Assembly: GCA_016179165.1 (NCBI GenBank)
Contig: JACORX010000111.1
Location: 1 to 12,764, forward strand
Length of the DNA: 12,764 nt
From: Candidatus Rokuibacteriota bacterium
Lineage (GTDB): Bacteria; Methylomirabilota; Methylomirabilia; Rokubacteriales; CSP1-6
Reading direction: 5' to 3'
The position numbers were made by a program, and so were the translations under genes. Below, piece after piece: positions 12,054 to 12,764 of the stretch; the first letter of the stretch is position 1, and every line of letters begins with the position of its first letter. The notes beneath the pieces are model-generated. The model saw only the letters and a list, made by a program, of their open reading frames with translations. It was not told the origin of the DNA and searched no databases.

Positions 12054-12322
12054 GACCCATCACGAAGTCGCTGACGGACGGGCTCGTCACCCGGAACCTG
12101 CGCGACTACGATCGCGAGCGCTCGGCCTTCTCCTGGACGCAGGCGCGGCGCTTCCTGGACGGCCTTCCCAAGGACCGCGGGCTGAACATCGCCCACGAGG
12201 CTGTGGATCGCCACGCTGCCGGCCCGCGCCGCGAACACCTGGCTCTGCGCTGGCTCGGCCGGGCCGGAGAAGTGCGCGACTATACGTACGGCCACCTGGC
12301 CACTCGCCCGAAATCCTCGTGA
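12050..12322 (+). pseudogene. Truncated acyl-CoA/acetyl-CoA synthetase N-terminus
   Basis: Only the first 90 codons of an AMP-forming acyl-CoA synthetase remain. NLRDYDRERSAFSWTQARR at 16-34 matches the N-terminal linker region of such enzymes, and GLNIAHEAVDRHAAG at 44-58, followed by LALRWLGRAGEVRDYTYGHL at 64-83, matches the beginning of the AMP-binding fold. After this the frame ends at TGA 12320-12322 and no later AMP-binding motif follows. The intact N-terminus and the ATGA overlap with polX suggest it was once the next gene of the operon and lost most of its length by deletion. Confidence 0.7.
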
Positions 12323-12446
12323 TGAGGGACCTTTTCCGCGGGGTGGCCGCGAGTGTCAGCGCGGGCGGCAGGATGTGGCGCTCGTGGTGGACGAGCATGG
12401 GGGCATCGTGTGACTTGTGACCCTGGAGGACGCGCTCGATGAAATC
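12322..12446 (+). pseudogene. Remnant of a CorC/HlyC-type CBS-domain protein
   Basis: From 12372 the frame reads DVALVVDEHGGIV, then a TGA, then LVTLEDALDEI. That is the highly conserved CBS segment of CorC/CNNM-type proteins (VVDEYGGxxGLVTLEDxLEEI). The stop codon (12411-12413) stands exactly where the family has Gly, so a GGA to TGA change would explain it. Upstream, MRDLFRGVAASVS lies in another frame and resembles the preceding VRDLFRAL segment. No remainder of the gene is visible on either side. Confidence 0.6.
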
Positions 12447-12462
12447 GCTTGCCAGGCTCGTG

Positions 12463-12569
12463 TGCGCCGGTGTGGACGTTTGGCTCAACACCCAGGTGCC
12501 GCGCTCAACGGGGCTTTCTTCAACACCCAGCGGACGGTCTCGCAATACCTCCCCTGCGCGGACCGGGTG
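12463..12569 (+). pseudogene. Possible remnant of a glycogen/alpha-glucan phosphorylase
   Basis: One frame encodes AGVDVWLNT (ending near 12492), a motif of alpha-glucan phosphorylases. Another, from 12495, encodes GAALNGAFFNTQRTVSQYLP, comparable to the following KAALNG segment and to the C-terminal FNTQRMVREY region of those enzymes. The expected residues between are missing. This identification is tentative and rests on short motifs. Confidence 0.35.
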
Positions 12570-12611
12570 TGAGTGCCGCCCTCGCTGCGCGTCCTCAGCA
12601 GCTCGGGATCG

Positions 12612-12662
12612 CCCGGACCGTCCCGGCGGCGGAGTTGCGCGCCGCTGCCGGGACGGTCCGGG
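12612..12662 (-). terminator. Long perfect hairpin directly after htpX
   Basis: CCCGGACCGTCCCGGC at 12612-12627 and its exact reverse complement at 12647-12662 form a 16-bp stem that extends inward by five more pairs (one G-U), leaving a 9-nt loop: 21 bp in all. It starts at the base after the htpX stop. No T-run follows on either strand, so it would be a U-less terminator or an RNA-stabilising 3' stem, or a repeat shared elsewhere in the genome. Confidence 0.6.
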
Positions 12663-12764
12663 TCAGCCCGCGCGCCGGAGCCGCTCGATTCGCTCCTCGA
12701 TGGGCGGGTGGGTCATGAACAGCCGCATCAGCCCGCGCCGGGTGGCACCCGAGATGCCGAAGGC
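12663..12764 (-). CDS. htpX: HtpX-like M48 metalloprotease, C-terminal end only
   Basis: The minus strand enters from the right edge in an open frame of 33 residues, AFGISGATRRGLMRLFMTHP followed by PIEERIERLRRAG, ending at TGA (12665-12663). LF-x-THPP-x-EERI-x-RL is the hallmark C-terminal motif of HtpX-family membrane zinc proteases, which degrade misfolded membrane proteins under stress. The catalytic HExxH part lies outside the window. The gene converges on the remnant region and ends at a strong hairpin. Confidence 0.8.
   Translation of the reverse strand, partial: AFGISGATRRGLMRLFMTHPPIEERIERLRRAG

Noticed and set aside
1..12764. CRISPR arrays, tRNA or rRNA genes, insertion sequences, attachment sites
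   Set aside because: No regularly spaced repeats, cloverleaf-like segments with CCA-adjacent stems, transposase motifs or terminal repeats were seen.

Overview
This is a very GC-rich (about two-thirds or more G+C) bacterial window with strong third-position GC bias, dense gene packing and many 1-4 nt start/stop overlaps. The gene mix (Crp/Fnr, DUF542 and DUF2249 proteins, a polytopic heme/NO-type membrane protein, a Ca2+-type P-ATPase, universal stress proteins, a bacterial archaeo-eukaryotic-type release factor homologue, PolX and HtpX) fits an environmental soil or subsurface bacterium, for example the Rokubacteria/Methylomirabilota or a deltaproteobacterial-like lineage. No marker gene is present, so that placement is a weak inference.

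Layout. (1) Positions 1-586, minus strand: a GntR/FCD regulator that runs off the left edge, with a 148-bp upstream region holding an inverted repeat. (2) Positions 735-3977, minus strand: a Crp/Fnr regulator, then a perfect 20-bp palindrome and promoter, then an operon of a stand-alone RIC/ScdA N-terminal domain (DUF542), a tandem DUF2249 protein, a ~12-helix His-rich membrane protein (NnrS / oxidase-subunit-I-like) and a DUF59 Fe-S assembly-type protein. Families of this kind recur in nitric-oxide and denitrification-associated clusters. (3) Positions 4082-7155, plus strand: a close-to-consensus sigma-54 promoter, a decayed CBS-domain gene (internal deletion plus 1-nt frameshift), and an intact 887-aa P-type Ca2+-type ATPase. 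(4) Positions 7165-12053, plus strand: a second sigma-54 promoter, then HPF/RaiA, universal stress protein, an eRF1-like protein without GGQ (baeRF/Balon-type), a possible 65-aa ORF, a second universal stress protein, a 93-aa unknown, a 31-aa single-helix microprotein and PolX. (5) Positions 12050-12560: remnants of an acyl-CoA synthetase, a CorC-type CBS protein and possibly a glycogen phosphorylase, followed by a 21-bp-stem hairpin. (6) Positions 12663-12764, minus strand: the C-terminus of HtpX.

How it works together (inference): the right half looks like a sigma-54-dependent dormancy/stress operon in which HPF and an eRF1-like factor protect idle ribosomes, two USPs sense nucleotide state, and PolX handles DNA repair. 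A second sigma-54 promoter drives the ion pump. The left half looks like a Crp/Fnr-controlled NO or low-oxygen response that repairs or assembles iron centres. Together they suggest a locus for surviving anaerobic or energy-limited stasis.
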